Shown here: positions 38,735 to 50,000 of the stretch, piece by piece
Layout of the letters: each line of letters starts with the position of its first letter
Numbering within the stretch: position 1 is the first letter of the stretch
Assembly: GCF_040115645.1 (NCBI RefSeq)
Contig: NC_089556.1
Location: 682,001-746,000 of the forward strand
Reading direction: 5' to 3'
Length of the DNA stretch: 64,000 bases
From: Euwallacea fornicatus
Lineage: Eukaryota > Arthropoda > Insecta > Coleoptera > Curculionidae
Translations under genes and position numbers: made by a program
The notes under the pieces: generated by a model
The model's database searches: none
Told to the model about the DNA's origin: nothing
Seen by the model: only the letters and a program-made list of their open reading frames with translations

Positions 38735-39985
38735 TAGGTGTTATGTACAATATGTACCATAGACGTTCTTTCAGAAAAATTGTGTCTGGATGAGTTACCT
38801 TATTTGCGATGACTATTTTTTCGTTTATTCCATTTGACCTTTGGATTTGGAATCGATAACCCTACACACGAAACACAATGAAACTACTAAAAAATCCGCT
38901 CCTTAGCTATACTGACCCATAATGGAAATTCCACCCTTATCTTCGTCCACTCCATAATAAAAATGCGGGCTTGTGTAGCATGTAAGCCATTTGAGATATA
39001 AACTTTCCCATATTCCCAAGGAAAAGCGCAGTGGTGCTACCCAGAACTTTAATCTCATGACAAATAAAAGAAAATCGTTCCTCGCAGAAGTCCCTGAAAA
39101 ACTTATAAACCGAAGAGACCTGCCGAAATTAACTTCTAAAGTTTTCAGACAAATTTTACGTGGAAGGACTTGGTAAACAGAATTGTACGTATGTTTTCGT
39201 TTCATCAGCTCTATGGAGCCAGATATTGGCACTTTAGTCAAAGTTTGGGAAATTTATTGGAGTTTGATGAAGGGATGAGGCTTTCTTCGTTTGCTTTTTA
39301 AAGTTTGATATGCCAACAATGGGGGGGAAATTTGCGATCAATGAGGTATGCGAGTGTTATGCGAAAACAACATTTTTTAACGAAAGAATTTTTTAACAGT
39401 TTGTTCTATAAATAAATTTATTTTCGCTTTATTTTATTGGGATATTAATATTCCAAACAAAGAAATATCTTGAAACTAATGTGGATTTTTTTAATTTTTC
39501 ATTGCTGCTATTTCTCGCAGGACTAAAATGTAAGTACTTTATGGTTTTGTAGCATAATATGTAACCTGTGTTCTTTCCTTGCTTCGTTGAACGTCCAAAA
39601 TAAAACATTTCTAATAGCTAACCGTCTGTAATCTTGACGTTAAATGTACTCATATAAATTTACCCCCTCAATAAAAAGCCCTTCCTACCTGGCACCCCCC
39701 AATCAAAATAAAGCACCTCATAATTTAAATCTTGCCACGTGGTGTATTATAAAACCTTTTTATTCCCTATGGCCTTTGTTGCGATTTCAGTTCCTATTTA
39801 ACTAATTCGAACCCACCTTTTGACCCTCACAAAATAAAGCTATGGTATAAAGGCCCGGAAATCCCAGTTGTCTGTTTTAAGGTTTTGAATAAGTCTCAGC
39901 GCCAATCAGACTTGGTCGAGGATTTTGCTTTTAGACCAGAAATCCACTTTAGCAGGCTTTTTTTGCAACAATGATCAATTTCCAG

Positions 39986-40205
39986 ATACTGACAATCAGA
40001 GGGTTATAATCCACGTCCGGGATGTTAACGACGAGCCGCCTTACTTTATCAACAGGCCCCTGCCTATGCAGGCGGTGGTACAATTGAATGCGCCCCCTAA
40101 CACCCCCGTGTTCACCCTGCAGGCCAGAGATCCGGACACGGATCACAATATCCACTATTTTATTGTCAGAGACCGAACGGGAGGACGATTTGAGGTCGAC
40201 GAAAG
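39986..40205 (+). CDS. CadN: N-cadherin exon 3
   Basis: The acceptor is CAATTTCCAG and the donor GTAAGAG (phase 1 to phase 2). It encodes residues 439-511. It holds TDNQRVIIHVRDVNDEPPYF, then INRPLPMQAVVQLNAPPN, then PVFTLQARDPDTDHNIHYF and RTGGRFEVDER. DVNDEPP (about 451-457) is a linker calcium motif between repeats, and DPDTDHN is the DxD calcium motif of the next. It is nearly identical to fly CadN. Confidence 0.97.
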
Positions 40206-40773
40206 GTAAGAGAGATTTATCGGTCTCGTGTTAAAGTATTTGTGTTACACCACGAGAGCTGAAAATTAATTTCCTACGATTTGCTATAAAGAAGCTCGAG
40301 AAACTGAAAGGAGGTACGTCTTGAGCTTTCGATTTGGCTTTTTAAAGATAAACATGGGGATGGTTGAGTCTTATCAAATATGTGCTTATTGTACTGAAAA
40401 TGTAGCAATGGATATTTGAAGGAAAAGAGAATCAAGAATTATTTATATACTCTGTAAGGAAATTCAAACGAGGCTTTGATATCTCCTTTAGTTGTGGAAA
40501 TATGAGACGTGATTATTCAGTTCATTCACATGCCATTCAAACTGCGTGTATGATTGCGATGCTTTTGATTGCTTCGACGGAAACCAAAGTCCTGCTGATG
40601 AACTCAAAAGGGTGAAACTGTTAAAAAGGGATGGGTTTCTGTCAAAGTAAGCAAAGTCGTGGTTTTCCATAAAGCTGTTTAAAATGTCAAAAACTTTATT
40701 TACGTGTACCAATGGCGAGAGAAAATAATTTTTTTACAGTAATTGTTAGGAGTGGTAAAGATATTTGTTTTAG
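40206..40773 (+). other. CadN: CadN intron 3
   Basis: This intron is 568 nt (GTAAGAG to GTTTTAG). No additional feature was seen. Confidence 0.9.
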
Positions 40774-40992
40774 ATCTGGAGTTGTCCGCACTCGAGGTAC
40801 GGATTTGTTTCAACTGGACATGGAGTACGTCTTGTACGTAAAAGCTGAAGACCAGAATGGCAGATTGGACGATCGACGCTACCAGAGCACACCTGAGGAA
40901 CGTCTGTCCATAGTTGGTGGTAAAAGGGCTCCGCAGTTCTACATGCAAAGTTATGAGGCTGAAATTCCCGAAAATCAGAAGAAAGATTCAGA
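40774..40992 (+). CDS. CadN: N-cadherin exon 4
   Basis: The acceptor is TTTGTTTTAG and the donor GTGAGTC (phase 2 to phase 2), residues 512-584. It encodes SGVVRTRGTDLFQLDMEYVL, YVKAEDQNGRLDDRRYQSTP, and PQFYMQSYEAEIPENQKKDS. The AEDQN and IPENQ segments are the calcium-site D/E elements of the repeat. The frame upstream of 40774 in the longer ORF is intron read-through. Confidence 0.97.
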
Positions 40993-41542
40993 GTGAGTCT
41001 ATTAAGGCTTTTAAAAGAGTGTTATTCTTTTTGGGTGTGGAGAGTATTAGTTTTGTTGGCTCAGAGTAAGGTGTTGGAACTGACAAATTGTTTGTGCTTC
41101 ACTTGACTAATAACTTTAGTTTGCCTTTTTTAAACACAGAATTTACGAGTAACTACGTTTCATCAACTTCCTTTGTGTATCTCTAATTCGAAAAAAAAAA
41201 TCTGAACGTTTTCACAACTAATGAATCCATTTAGCTTGAGCGGATAATTAAAACGTCAAGAACACACCTGTCCGTTCGTGCATTTTAAGTTATGCCTTTG
41301 AACATCTGGGCCTATATTTAGAACTTTGAACCATTTTTTGCATTCAACAACTAAAATCATTAGCAACCCCTTTAAACTCAGCTCGATGGGGATTGCAGTG
41401 CTGAGCCTAGTTGTTATTAGTTATTACAGTCTAATTACTTGAGAAACTTTTAACTGGAGTTTCTAATCAAGATCGCATTAAACAAATTGAACTTAATAAA
41501 CACTTAAAAAGGTGATAAGAAATTCATATGTGTTTTTTTCAG
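40993..41542 (+). other. CadN: CadN intron 4
   Basis: This intron is 550 nt, GTGAGTC to TTTTTTTCAG. No additional feature was seen. Confidence 0.9.
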
Positions 41543-41759
41543 TATTATTTCAGTTAAAGCAAAATCGTTTGCGGATCGTGAAATTCGGTACACGTTGAAG
41601 GCTGCAGGACAAGGTGCTGGCACCTTTAATATCGGTCCTACGTCAGGGATTGTTAAGCTGGCCAAAGAGCTAGATTTTGAGGACCTCAGACAACCTCACG
41701 TTTATTCATTAATAGTTACTGCTACAGAGGATTCTGGAGGATTTTCGACCACAGTTGAG
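41543..41759 (+). CDS. CadN: N-cadherin exon 5
   Basis: The acceptor is TGTTTTTTTCAG and the donor GTAAGGCC (phase 2 to phase 0), residues 585-657. It encodes IISVKAKSFADREIRYTLKA, GAGTFNIGPTSGIVKLAKEL, DFEDLRQPHVYSLIVTATED and SGGFSTTVE. The DFED motif matches the conserved LDxE/DFE calcium position of cadherin repeats. Confidence 0.97.
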
Positions 41760-43257
41760 GTAAGGCCACATATAAAGCAGTCGCTTTCAGCATCTTAACT
41801 TCATCTTTATGTTCGGTAATATTTTAAACTGAACAGACAAATTGGAAGAAAGTATCTACTCTTTGTACAGAAGTTTATAAGATGTATAAGTTTTTCGCGA
41901 GCTTGTTATTTTCTTGTTTTCAGCGATAAATCTGAACTATATTTCAGAAGCGACACATCGCTGTTTCTATCTGTATTCACCCCCGTAAAACTACGCTAAC
42001 AAAGTGCTGAGTATGATAGATCTATATTTATAGCTCCCATTTCTCACGTTTTATTGTTTAGCTTCTCGAAATGGAAAAATCCTTAATACAGGGAAGTGGC
42101 TCAAATTTGTAAGAGTCTTGATTGAACAAAGTAGGTAACAACCACGATGGTACACATATTAAGTAAATAGTAAGTCGTTCATTTAGAGATACAACCAATT
42201 TTGGCGATTTCACCAATGTGTTTCATACCTGCAGAACTATGCACATTGAGATCTACTTACTACCTCTGATAAGGTTTGAAACATTCAGTAAGATAACACA
42301 CAGGATGTATTTGAATAAAACTTTATTCGGTGCTTTCGTTTGATGATCAAATGATGACCAAATTATTGAATTAACTTATTGGCTGATGATGATTTAAGGC
42401 GTTTGAAGGAAGAAGATAGATAAACCACCTAATGATTTTCATATTACTTAAAAGTTTCAGGCGAAGGTTTGGTCAAATCCTCAGATAAAATATATGTATT
42501 GAAGTGCATAACATTTTCTATTCTTTAATAAGAAAACTCAATATTTACCTTTTGAAGATTTACTGCGTTTTTTTTTCGAAAATGTGGCTTATTTACCCTA
42601 ATCTTTGGAGCGCTTTATTTATCCTCTCAATTCTTTTATTTTTTTATGTAATCTTTATTAATAATGCTATTTCTTCTTCTGATTATTTTCTGTAAGTAAA
42701 CTTTCATTGCCATTCTTGACTCTCTCGCGTTTTGGGGATATTCATTAGTTTAAATTTAGACATTAGGGATTCTTTCAGAATCCATAAGCAGAGTATCAGG
42801 TTCCATTGAAATCTAAATAATATCAACATGGAGAAATTGCTCTTTTAACAATATCTCTACCCAAATTAAGGACAACTCCTTTCGAATCGATAAATAATTA
42901 AGGATTCCGTATTAGTGACGGCTCTGGGGTGGTCGATAAATAGCTCTAAAAGGTATTAATTCATTTGAAAAGAAAAGTAATTCCAACTTAAATTAGGGAT
43001 ATAGTAGATAGTTCTAAAACAATGTCTCCACCCAAGTTCACGATAATTCCTTTAAAATGGATCAGTAATTAAGGATAGGATGGATAAATAGCCAAGGACT
43101 CGGCATAGATAAGTAGAGTTAAAGAGTATCAATTCTTTCAACTTTTCAATCGATTAATATTTACTTCACCTTTTTATTGGACAAATACTTATTTTTCATC
43201 TTAATTTTAATTTTCGAGACTATTAAGGAAATTCCTACATTAAATCATCATTTGCAG
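41760..43257 (+). other. CadN: CadN intron 5, with an internal direct duplication
   Basis: This intron is 1498 nt. It contains two diverged copies of a segment of about 60-70 bp, at about 42848 and 43019 (period about 171 bp). Otherwise it is AT-rich. Confidence 0.85.
42848..43080 (+). repeat. imperfect direct repeat, period about 171 bp
   Basis: ACAATATCTCTACCCAAATT at 42848 recurs as ACAATGTCTCCACCCAAGTT at 43019. Both are followed by matching CTCCTTT/TTCCTTT, then ATCGATAAATAATTAAGGAT and ATCAGTAATTAAGGAT. It looks like an old local duplication. Confidence 0.6.
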
Positions 43258-43351
43258 CTAACCATTAGGGTGACTGACGTGAACGACAATGCCCCGAAAT
43301 TTGAACTTCCTGACTACCAAGCTCATAACGTTGACGAAGATATTCCTCCTG
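43258..43351 (+). CDS. CadN: N-cadherin exon 6 (linker)
   Basis: The acceptor is TCATTTGCAG and the donor GTAAGCC (phase 0 to phase 1), residues 658-688. It encodes LTIRVTDVNDNAPKFELPDY, then QAHNVDEDIPP. DVNDNAP is the canonical inter-repeat calcium linker; VDEDIP starts the next repeat. Confidence 0.97.
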
Positions 43352-43437
43352 GTAAGCCTTAACTTCTTTATTGCAAAATCTTAAAATTCCTTCTTAGTCA
43401 TAGGTTAATCGGTGAACTTTCTTATTGCTTTGTGTAG

Positions 43438-43649
43438 GCACATCTATCCTGAAAGTAAAAGCAATGGACTCCGACTCGGGCACTAATGCTGAAATCGAGT
43501 ATTTGGTGTCAGACGATCATTTCAGCGTCGATCCAAGCGGTATTATTAGCAACAATAAGCAACTTGATGCTGACAACAATAATGCTTACTATGAGTTTGT
43601 TGTGACTGCCAAGGATAAAGGAGAACCACCGAAAACTGGAACAGCCACG
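43438..43649 (+). CDS. CadN: N-cadherin exon 7 in this window
   Basis: The acceptor is TTTGTGTAG and the donor GTAAGACC (phase 1 to phase 0), residues 689-759. It encodes TSILKVKAMDSDSGTNAEIE, YLVSDDHFSVDPSGIISNNK, LDADNNNAYYEFVVTAKDKG and EPPKTGTAT. It has the DSDSG and AKDKG repeat motifs. Confidence 0.97.
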
Positions 43650-43762
43650 GTAAGACCAGAATTGGAAAAAAAATGGGCTGGAGGCATGAAAACAGAATAC
43701 TCCAACACCTAATTTTGATCTTTCCAATTTTTTAAAGTTAATTTTTTATGTATGAATCGCAG

Positions 43763-43919
43763 GTTCGAGTTTATACGAAAAACAAGAACGATGAAGAACC
43801 TAAGTTTTCCCAGCAAGTCTACACGCCCAATGTAGACGAAAACGCAGGTCCGAATACTTTGGTGACAACTGTGGTGGCTTCTGATAAGGACGGTGATAAT
43901 GTTCGATTTGGTTTTGTGG
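43763..43919 (+). CDS. CadN: N-cadherin exon 8 in this window
   Basis: The acceptor is GAATCGCAG and the donor GTAAGATT (phase 0 to phase 1), residues 760-811. It encodes VRVYTKNKNDEEPKFSQQVY, then TPNVDENAGPNTLVTTVVAS and DKDGDNVRFGFV. The linker here is the variant KNKNDEEP rather than DxNDNxP, as in fly CadN. Confidence 0.97.
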
Positions 43920-44001
43920 GTAAGATTTTAGATATATATGAAAAATCTTCCTTAAACTTAAAATTACTTTTATAATAAAGATCGAATAAATTTTATCTTA
44001 G

Positions 44002-44285
44002 GTGGCGGAACAACTTCAGGCCAATTCGTCATCGAAGAAATAACAGGAGTTATACGTCTGCATTCCAAGCCGATTTCCTTGGATCGTGATAAGTATGAGT
44101 TGAATGTGACTGCAATGGATGACGGAGCTTGTTGCGTTAATGGAGACTTGACCATTCACACGAGCACTGCGGTTGTCGTTGTTTTTATCACGGACGTAAA
44201 CGATAACAAACCCATCTTCAAGGATTGCGGAACTTATTATCCTAAGGTCGAAGAAGGGGCTCCGAACGGTTCTCCCGTAATTAAG
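44002..44285 (+). CDS. CadN: N-cadherin exon 9 in this window
   Basis: The acceptor is TTTATCTTAG and the donor GTCAGTG (phase 1 to phase 0), residues 812-906. It encodes GGGTTSGQFVIEEITGVIRL, DRDKYELNVTAMDDGACCVN, TAVVVVFITDVNDNKPIF and GTYYPKVEEGAPNGSPVIK. The adjacent CC pair in the AMDDGACCVNGD loop also occurs in fly. Confidence 0.97.
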
Positions 44286-44334
44286 GTCAGTGTGACAAAA
44301 TTGTATTCAAAATTGTTTTTCAATGAATCTTTAG

Positions 44335-44607
44335 GTTCACGCAACTGACGAGGACAAAGGCGTAAACGGTCAAGTAAAGTACTCCATAGTGCAGCAGCCT
44401 AACCAGAAGGGCACTAAGTTTACTGTAAATGAGGAAACTGGAGAAGTTTCTACCAACAAAGTTTTCGACAGAGAAGGGGATGATGGCAAATTCGTATCGG
44501 TTACTGTTAAAGCTACAGATCAAGGGGAGCCAAGTTTGGAGGGAGTATGCTCCTTCACCGTGGAAATTACGGATGTGAACGACAATCCGCCCTTATTTGA
44601 CAGACAG
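44335..44607 (+). CDS. CadN: N-cadherin exon 10 in this window
   Basis: This exon follows a 49-nt intron (acceptor AATCTTTAG). The donor is GTGAATA, phase 0 to phase 0, residues 907-997. It encodes VHATDEDKGVNGQVKYSIVQ, GTKFTVNEETGEVSTNKVFD, REGDDGKFVSVTVKATDQGE and ITDVNDNPPLFDRQ. It is a full cadherin-repeat body ending in a canonical linker. Confidence 0.97.
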
Positions 44608-46856
44608 GTGAATAAAGCTCCAATTCATTGCAGAAGCGACAAAAAAATTCTAAATTTTGGTCCATGACTATTAAATGTGCCTGAAACTACTGCAGCTTAT
44701 CGTGAATAAAGATCTTTTTATTTCTCTGGCGCGTTGCTAGTATGTATAAAAGCGTAATATTACTAACTGGCATTAAATATCTCTTATATCTGCGCCATTT
44801 AGCATGAAATATACGGTCTCTATGTAAATGCGAGAGTGCTTATTGTTTTATACCTTTAGACTGTGTATTTCTTCGGTTTGAACGGTAATTGAATATCTCG
44901 TGAAAAACCGTCTCGAGAGTGCAGGCACCAAATGCTTTTATATTCGGTTTCTGAAATCAGAGATTTTCCTCTAGCAGAAATTTGTTCAATATTTGAAATT
45001 ATGGTTTATGTCTGCATTTGTGGTGTTTTAAATATATATTAAATGATGAAAATTATACCACTCCATTGAGGCCATCTAGTGCTCAACGTCGACAGATAAA
45101 AGTTTATTTAGGAACGGTTACACAAATTCGTGCTATGTCTTCCTCTTGCAAGACCCTTTCAATTTTAGTTGATGTCTGCTACAGGTCATTTCTGCAATTC
45201 AAAACCAGCTATCTTTTTTATTCACCTGGACGTGAACGAAATTGATGTGAGTTAATATACTGGATGCTCCAGTCCCTTCATTTTAAAAGTTTTTTTAACC
45301 GTATGAGTAATAGGACTTAATAAACGTAGATATTTTTCCCCAATACTCACCACCAAGAAAAAACGCCCTGTGACGAACAAATATTACAGCAAACAGATTA
45401 ATTTTTCATGAATATTTTAGTCGATACATGTCAAACGAGGGGCCTAATCTATAGCATCGAATGCAAATAAATTTCGTATTTAAATGATGTCAAAATTCGG
45501 AAAAATCGATATCATTAAAGTTGCAAATATCAACATTGCCGGGTTCATAGAAAAATAAATGGCAATTGATCCAGTCATTTCAAATTGATGCAATATCGCT
45601 AAATCAATGCACATTCGAGATAATGCGAAATCTCCAAAACTAATTGAAAATAATTCGATAATAGGTAAAATATTTGAAATTGGAGTTTGAGTCAGGTTAA
45701 TGTAGAATCGGCTAAACATTCTGAGTTCGGGTTAATTCGGTTGCTCACTAATAGTATATTGTTTAATAATAGGTCGATTAATGTTCCCGAACAAGCATCA
45801 ATATAATTAAAAAAATTTAATTAAAAGATTAATGGAATTTAGATCTGCATGAGCATAATTCTGTAATTTTAAATGGTAGAATTTCGCATTCGAATAACGC
45901 GAAATTAAAAAATGTAATTTAGTAGTATCGATGATCCAATATTCGTCATTTTGATACCATGTGAATACTTAACATTCTCATTCGAATTTAAAAACAATCC
46001 CAACGGGTATTGATTTCATGTCGCTTTGTAAAATTTATATGAATTTATTGAAAAAGTTGTCTTGCAGGAGAGTTCACTGTTTACCCGAACACTCTTTACC
46101 GGGGCACCAATTATAATAGATCATTAAGTATTAATGCAATTTTTGGAAGGAAATTCTAGGTTAATATTAACTCTTTTATTTTTATGTCGTCAGGCTTGTG
46201 ATTGCGAACATGGTCAAATGCATACGGGGTATAATTTTGCAAAATTTAGAAGTATCGTTTAAGTTCTGAACAGTTTTGTACAATAGCTAGGTACTAGATG
46301 CTTGTTAAAATTTATATTTTTAATTAAAACTCATCCTGGTATTCATATCCAAATACTCACTTTTGTTTATACAGGGTGGTTCTCTACTCTGCCCTCAATC
46401 TAGTTGACTATTTTATTCTCATATTCGTTATATACAAATATTTCCGATTCATTTTAATGTCCAAAAGATCTGAAGGTTTGTCTTATTATTTAAAGTTTTG
46501 TCTAAAACTCCGACAGTTTTTGAGATATTACTTTCGATTTTTTTTTAAGAGATTCATTTAGATTTCCACTATTATGCCGAATTAATGGTGATTTTTGTAA
46601 TCTACGGGGAACACTTTCGACTTACTGTGTGTAATTCAGATAGAAAAAATCAAATAATTGTGGTATTTTGCAAAGAAGCACGGAGAAAATAACAGGCGGA
46701 GACGGATTTTCCCAAGCTTTTTAGTTTTTTTTTTTATTTCAGCGACCGATGCAGAGCTCCAAATTACTGCCTAAACTAATTATTCTTATTCGTTTCTTAG
46801 ATATGTTACTTCCTAAATGTGTAGGAGAAAATATACACCCATTTAATGTTTTTTAG
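44608..46856 (+). other. CadN: CadN intron 10
   Basis: This intron is 2249 nt, GTGAATA to TTTTTTAG. A transposon-end-like ACAGGGTGGTTC lies near 46371 without a located partner. No other feature is supportable. Confidence 0.85.
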
Positions 46857-47048
46857 AAATACGTTGAAAATGTGAAACAAGACGCCAGCATAGGAACCAA
46901 CATCCTCCGAGTCTCAGCATCAGACGAAGACGCTGACAACAATGGAGCTATTGTCTACACCCTGAATGCTGGCTCGAATCCAGCCGACTTGGATTACTTT
47001 GAAATCCAGCCGGAGAGCGGCTGGATTGTCCTCAGGAAGCCCTTGGAC
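46857..47048 (+). CDS. CadN: N-cadherin exon 11 in this window
   Basis: The acceptor is ATGTTTTTTAG and the donor GTAAGTATT (phase 0 to phase 0), residues 998-1061. It encodes KYVENVKQDASIGTNILRVS, ASDEDADNNGAIVYTL, and YFEIQPESGWIVLRKPLD. It ends at PLD, so the conserved LDRE/LDRD calcium motif is completed by the first residues of whichever alternative exon is chosen. Confidence 0.97.
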
Positions 47049-50000
47049 GTAAGTATTATAAGATCCCTAAAATGAGCCCATTTACAATTATTGCAAAGCT
47101 TAAAAGATTCTAAATTATTGAATGCATTAAAACTGATAAGTATGTTTAGCCATTTGATAATTTGAAGATGTTAAGCTTTTGAACGTAGCTGAACATAAAG
47201 TAAAGAAAAATTTCAGAAAAAGGCAGTTCAGCTATATCCTATTATTTTGCATATAAACGAGAGAAACTCATATTTCTTTTTGATGATTTCGAGATGAAAA
47301 AAATATTTTTTTAATAGGAATATTTCAAAATTCTCTCCATAAAGTGTCGCAATTAACGCAATATCATTCCTTCAATAAATTTTCAGCAGTTTTGTCATAT
47401 AAAACCGGTTTAATTGTTTATAGTAACATTATGATAACTAACAATTTTTTGCAGTTTTAGCATTGACATCTGCTGTGGTCAGTCCTAGCTTTGTAGTAAC
47501 GTTATTAACGTTCTTATGTCCTAAAATAACTAACGAGAAGTTAATTATATTACAGAGTGAGTGAGTGTGTGAGTGCGAGTTTCAGGAAAAAATCTGTAGG
47601 GGGCCTAAAATACATGACAATGTCCGGAAACTGATAGGTACGAGTGGACATACCAATTTAAAGTTCATTCCATTTTCGAGTTTTGTTTCATGAATGGTAC
47701 AGAAAAGTTTAAGCAACACCACACCCCCGTAAACAAATTGGAAACTGCCTCGGTTGCCTTTCATCTAGAAAAGAGATTTGAAATGAGAAAAACTTAGAAG
47801 TTTGTTCAATCTTTTTAAGAGGTTGGTGGTGTAATGAAATGTTGTTTGACCTTTGAAATATGAAACAAATTGGAACTACGAATATGGTTCAACATGGAAT
47901 GTTCTTTAGAAGCTTTTTAGTTAATAATTTTACAGCGCACCTTATCTTTAAGTTGCCAAATTATCCAGATCATCTCCCATCGGAGGTTTCTGGTCAATTG
48001 CACCGTTCTCTTTTTGAACTTTTATTCGATGAGTTCGTTTGTACGGCACACCTTGCATACAGTTACAACGTATTAGAGACTTTCTGATGAATTTTTTCTC
48101 TATACCTCTTTTGTTTTTTGATTTTTCGTCGGGTTGAACATTGGAAGGAAAAAAATATATATTTGATGTTTTTAAAAAAATATACTATTTAATTTGAGCT
48201 GTTTCCTTCCAAAACTCAACTAACTTACCCCATTCTATATTTTTTTGGCGTAGCAAGGAGCGCTGTCCATTTTTGTTTTGTATTGCCAGGTACTACCTAC
48301 AATTTTTGGCCGCCACTGTGATTTTTTGAAATTCACCTGGCCAATATAAAACGAGCTTTTAATCTTGCAGCTCAGACATTTTCGAAATAAGTACTATTTT
48401 TCAATTAAGCAGTAAATTTTGTGACTGTGAGCTGTGAGATTAAAACCATATGAATGGCCCAGGTACCCCGTTTTTGACTGTGTGATTTTTGTGATTTTTG
48501 AGAGAGATTTTTACAGGTGCTACGACTGGACTTGTATTTTTATATTTAAGACAAGCTTGGACAGTGGGAGGAACGATTTTTGAACACCTCGCATTGGTGT
48601 ACTCCTTCTGTCTTAAAGGGAGCTGTCACTTGTACTTGAAATAACTTTGTTTTTTGTCATTGGACTTTAAATTAGAGAGTTATTTCTCTGTCCACGGTGC
48701 TTCCTTTAACATTGTGACATTTTTGAATTGTGTATGGGGCGGCGATTAAAACTGCATTGAATCGAGAAAGATCGAAAATTAAACGTCTAACCGGTTTTTG
48801 ATAGTCGTTTAACGTGGAAAACTTTTTGATGCACGTCCTTGCTCCCGACTTACCCTCAAGTTTTTGTTTCTCCTGTCTTTGCATGCGGTTTGCCTGCTTA
48901 CTAATTTGGTTGTTTTGGTTATATTATTCTATGTGCGTTTACGCCGTGTCCTTAGGTTCAGAAACAGTCCTCAATGGATCATCGAAACAGAACAACATCC
49001 TTAGTTATATTAACGTGGCATATTTCAGAAGTGTTGGAAAAATCTACGATTTTTAATTATGACCAGTACACTTTTCTTCCCATAATTTCCACCATTTTGC
49101 CATCAATCGTTTTATAACTTTTAATGCATTGTTGGGGGTTTTTGATGTGCACATAAAATTCAGTTTAACGTCGTGTACTTTTTACTTATTTTCAGACGTG
49201 AAAAGGCATTCTAATTCATTTAACAATACTGTCAATAGTTAATGCGTCGTTAGAGAAATTCCAAATCATATCTAGTCCTAGTTCCAGATCTTATTTTATA
49301 AGACAAAAAAATACATTTATTACGTATTATACAACATTAATTTCTAAATACATCAAGAAATCTTATGTAGATGGCTATTTTGAGGCAAAAAAGTGCATTT
49401 TTCAATGTAGAGTTTCTGAAAACTGGTTGAATTCTCCGAGAAAAACGTAGCAAATAGCGAATTGATAGAGCCACCAAGCAAAATATCCTTAGATGTAACA
49501 TGAAACTGTTGCAGATTCTGCGAGGAAAATTATTATGATCAGATGGTGCTAAACATCAAAAATAGTATTCAAAAGATCAATGTCGCATGCAAGTTAATTG
49601 GATACTCACCATTTTTGCCCAAGCTCTTGATTTATTTCGTATGATTTTACGTGCTCCATGTTCAATGGAACAGAAGTATTTGCAAGAAAATCTGCTTTAT
49701 GCCCATTTCATTGGTTGCAATTGAATATTACGAATATATAAAGAATGAAATTGAGTATTATGTTGACATTGATCCACATTTCACAGTTAAATATCATTCT
49801 TTGCTATCTTTCTTCGATTATACTTGCAGGATTGTAGAGGTTAATAGTAAGGTATCCCATCTCTAGATAATATGTAGATATCTATTGATTTTTTTCATAT
49901 TTCTGACTTTTATTACGGCTTTTAAAATTGAAATTGGATTAGCAAAAAAATAATAATAGAAAAAATGTATTTATCTTTTTTGTGGACAAGTAGGATCGAA

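Larger units (their letters stand above)
15949..39985 (+). other. CadN: 24-kb CadN intron
   Basis: This intron begins GTAAGTTGT and ends AATTTCCAG, joining phase-1 exons GGG G and AT ACT to give GDTDNQRV. No nested gene with recognisable domains was found. ORFs such as those at 30506-30796, 33491-33808 and 37919-38293 have no family motifs and look like chance frames. Notable contents are candidate regulatory islands at about 21480-21610 and 23200-23780, a possible TA-flanked element at 38275-38734, and a transposon-end-like CACCCTGTA near 35953. Long introns in early cadherin regions often carry enhancers. Confidence 0.85.

Noticed and set aside
38903..39241. 112-codon minus-strand ORF
   Set aside because: No recognisable family, no flanking splice sites that extend it, and a competing open plus-strand frame.
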